This document shows positions 61,665 through 64,000 of a DNA stretch of 64,000 nt, piece after piece; the first letter of the stretch is position 1, and each line of letters opens with the position of its first letter. The notes beneath the pieces are model-generated. The model was not told the DNA's origin. It searched no databases and worked only from the letters and a program-made list of their open reading frames with translations. A program made the translations under genes and the position numbers. Origin of the DNA: Corallium rubrum (Eukaryota > Cnidaria > Anthozoa > Scleralcyonacea > Coralliidae); NCBI GenBank assembly GCA_964035015.1, contig OZ036002.1, positions 16,634,661-16,698,660 of the forward strand. The letters are read 5' to 3'.

Positions 61665-62388
61665 AATATCTAATGATGTGTCAGAATTATAATTCCTCAT
61701 TGCATTTGGGAAACTACTTTAGTCTTACTTCATCATTGCAAGGAAATGTTCAACATTCACTGGCACAGCAGTCTTTCGCTCAGATATTAATATATGATCC
61801 AAAAAAACAAACACATTCTTGCTGTGCCCAGTTGTACCTCGTGGATACTGGGCATTAAAAGAATAGTAGGCTGCAAGCAAACTAATTACTGCATTTAAAA
61901 TGCCTATTTTTTTATACTGAGCTACCACCATTCCTTCAGGAATGAGCACCAATGTGTGTAGCTGGCCAAGTGATCCGGTTGACAGCAGTCTTGCTGATGT
62001 ACACGCCGCCGTTCTTCTCCACTTCACCTACTGTATCATCCTATTAATTGTATACAAAGACACAAATTAGAGGACTATTCAAGCAATTGCATGGATAACA
62101 AAACTGAATGCTGCAAACTTGAAACACTAAGTCCTAAATGTTACATGGTATGATACATGGTTCAAAATGGCATTGCATTACAGTCTCAAGACAACATTAC
62201 CGGTACAGCCTTTAAAAATATAAATAATGCTTAACCTATATCACAAAGAAAAATATTATCACTACAGTAACAAGGAACAAAACTTACATCAAGAATCTCC
62301 CAAAAAAGCTGGCCTGTCTTGTTTTGGTGGGTCTGTCTGTCTCCCAGTGCATAGGGAAGGGAAGCCATTATACATCTGTCTTCTGCCT
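61665..62388 (-). pseudogene. fragment of a SAMD3-like host gene (two exons)
   Basis: Exon 62288-62388 (AG acceptor, GAT|GTAAGT donor) encodes CIMASLPYALGDRQTHQNKT. The next exon starts near 62033 with a GEVEKNGGVYISK-like start in one frame and continues in another frame (ILNAVISLLAAYYSFNAQYP). This order recalls the C-terminal region of SAM-domain proteins expanded in fish and cnidarians. The frame change marks decay. The link to the SAM exon at 44290 is speculative. Confidence 0.4.
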
Positions 62389-62617
62389 CTAAAATTGCAA
62401 ATATATTACATTCACTAATTATTATTATACCCTCCAAACACTCGTTTATAATGAAAAGAATAATTTCGAATTTTTAAACCTATCAGTGTTATAATTACTG
62501 TCATCACTAAGTTTTGCACCTATAATAAACCATGATTTAACCCATTAGACTGGCAATGAACCACCGATGTGCCGTACTTTAGTATTTTACTGTCTAATGC
62601 CAGACAATGTCGATTTT

Positions 62618-62880
62618 CCCTTACAAAAATAAACTATACTTTTTATGGAACAAAACTATAGTTTTCAAAACTAAAGTATTTTGGAACAAACTATAGTTCT
62701 AAAAACTATAGTTTTTGAACCAAAACTATAGTTTCATAAACTATAGGTAATGCTTTAAACTATAGTTTTTTTAACTATAGTTTTAAAACCATGAACGTAT
62801 TTTGGAACAAAACTATAGTTTTCAAAACAAACTTTCGTTTAACAAACTATAGTTTTAAAGAAAACTATACTGAAGAAAAT
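62618..62880. repeat. ACTATAGT palindromic repeat, starts CCCTTAC
   Basis: Inverted copy of 4545-4787 with the terminal heptamer CCCTTAC at 62618-62624. Confidence 0.75.
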
Positions 62881-63454
62881 TATAGTTTGCAGAATGCCAG
62901 AATCATAGTTTTCTTTACGTTTATTATTTTCCAACCAGTATTTTTTGCGAGAATGAAATATTTTTGTGGGGAATAAACAAGCCTGTAGGCTTCACCTTTG
63001 ACATTTTCAGGCGCCTTAATAATTGGTTTACACAAGCACATACTGTAGTCTTTCCCTGGTTGATAACATAATTGGCTAAGATATGCTTTGCCAATCGTGT
63101 AATAAAACAGGGAAACACTATTTTGCAAGTTGGATTCAAAGTAATAAATAACAGCATTTTCATTTCATATATTTAAAGGTTTATTAACTTGATAAAAACA
63201 TGCAATAAAGTTAACCTACTAAGTACAAAGTTAACATGCAACATTTTTTTAATGGAAATAATAATAAATATAAAATAATTTTAAATCAAGTTGAATGTTT
63301 TCATTTTGAGGGGCAGTGTTCTCTTTTGATGCCACATCTTCAACTAGAGTTGAATAATTAAGGTTGTGACAAAGTCAAAGCTAATTGGTACAAGTGAAAA
63401 AATGCTAACTCAGATATCACACCATCTTGTTGGACCCATGAATTAGAATAACTC

Positions 63455-63700
63455 ACTCTAAGAAAAGGTGTGTTAAATAATTAACACAACTTTTTTGTCC
63501 AAATTTTAACACACCTTAAGTTAGGTTTTCTAACACACCTTAAGAGTTGGTTATTTAACACACATTGGTATGTTATATTAACACATGTTAAGATGTGTTA
63601 CTGTATACTGTAGGTGTGTTAATACAAATTACAAAGGCGTGCTATGCAACATGCCCTGTTTAACATTGTCAACATAATTAATATATTTTAACACATGAAC
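63455..63700. repeat. AACACACC repeat cluster of the right arm
   Basis: Counterpart of 3440-3760 in inverse orientation, with the same order of motifs. Confidence 0.7.
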
Positions 63701-64000
63701 TGTGAGTGTTTACATCAGGATGACATTAAAGTATATGTATACAGTCACTTACTATAATAATAACTACTAATTATATACATGGTATACAGGAAACTAGTCA
63801 TATGCAAACCATTTTTGGCAGTTCAAATTCTCAAATATTAACTGATAGCTAAGAATCCTAGACTAACCACAATGTTACATGTATGTGGTTCTGCATCTAT
63901 ATCCGAAATACGTCATTCAGCATTTAGGTTACTACATGAGATATTTTATAGAATGTTGGTTATTTTCAAAGTGTACTTAACAACAATCCAATCAGCAATG

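Larger units (their letters stand above)
62615..64000. repeat. right arm of the large inverted repeat mosaic
   Basis: It is the inverted partner of 1412-4787, with most of the left arm's internal 1690-3430 block absent. Extra sequence (about 63911-63980) lies near the window end. The last bases (AACAATCCAATCAGCAATG) mirror 1412-1430, so the copy continues beyond the window. Confidence 0.7.

Overview
The window is metazoan nuclear DNA, most likely cnidarian and perhaps anthozoan. The flanks are AT-rich and have spliced exons with GT/AG boundaries, tRNA-derived SINEs, LINE remnants and many foldback repeats, including short palindromes of a kind I associate with coral and anemone genomes. The taxon is an inference.

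The centre (4815-42212, about 37.4 kb) is one Polinton/Maverick-type virus-like element, similar to the animal 'adintoviruses'. It has terminal inverted repeats (TIRs) of about 420 bp and a 6-bp target duplication. It encodes a retroviral-type integrase, protein-primed DNA polymerase B, FtsK/HerA-type packaging ATPase, adenain-like protease, double-jelly-roll major capsid protein and penton-like minor capsid protein. Around this core are about 30 accessory ORFs. Several are recognisable: a Fic-domain protein, a possible Bcl-2-like protein overlapping it, a SET-domain protein, two related cysteine-cluster proteins, two related large proteins sharing an HNP motif, and a set of tiny basic proteins that carry adenain-like cleavage motifs (Q-x-G-G or Q-x-G-x-G). 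Genes are tightly packed with ATGA and TAATG overlaps. The polymerase, protease and some small genes carry frameshifts, and the polymerase lacks motif A. Capsid, penton, ATPase and integrase frames are open. This copy therefore looks like a fairly young but replication-defective provirus.

Between the left TIR and the first accessory genes lies a 7.5-kb pentanucleotide array (CTTAT core, CTTGT edges). Its apparent giant ORFs are artefacts.

The element sits inside the catalytic domain of a decayed tyrosine recombinase (Crypton/DUF3504 type) on the minus strand. That gene is split a second time by a 7.4-kb element (42891-50308) made of AACACACC-rich repeats with ACACTCTTAA termini, which carries captured host-like exons and a 235-bp satellite. 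To the right (50.8-62.6 kb) are a kinase C-lobe fragment, a hairpin trimer, a head-to-tail SINE trimer, a LINE reverse transcriptase remnant, a five-exon gene with in-frame stops, an R2-like retroelement 3' end, foldback MITEs and a host-like gene fragment. The outer edges of the window (1412-4787 and 62615-64000) are diverged inverted copies of one repeat mosaic whose inner ends share the motif GTAAGGG.
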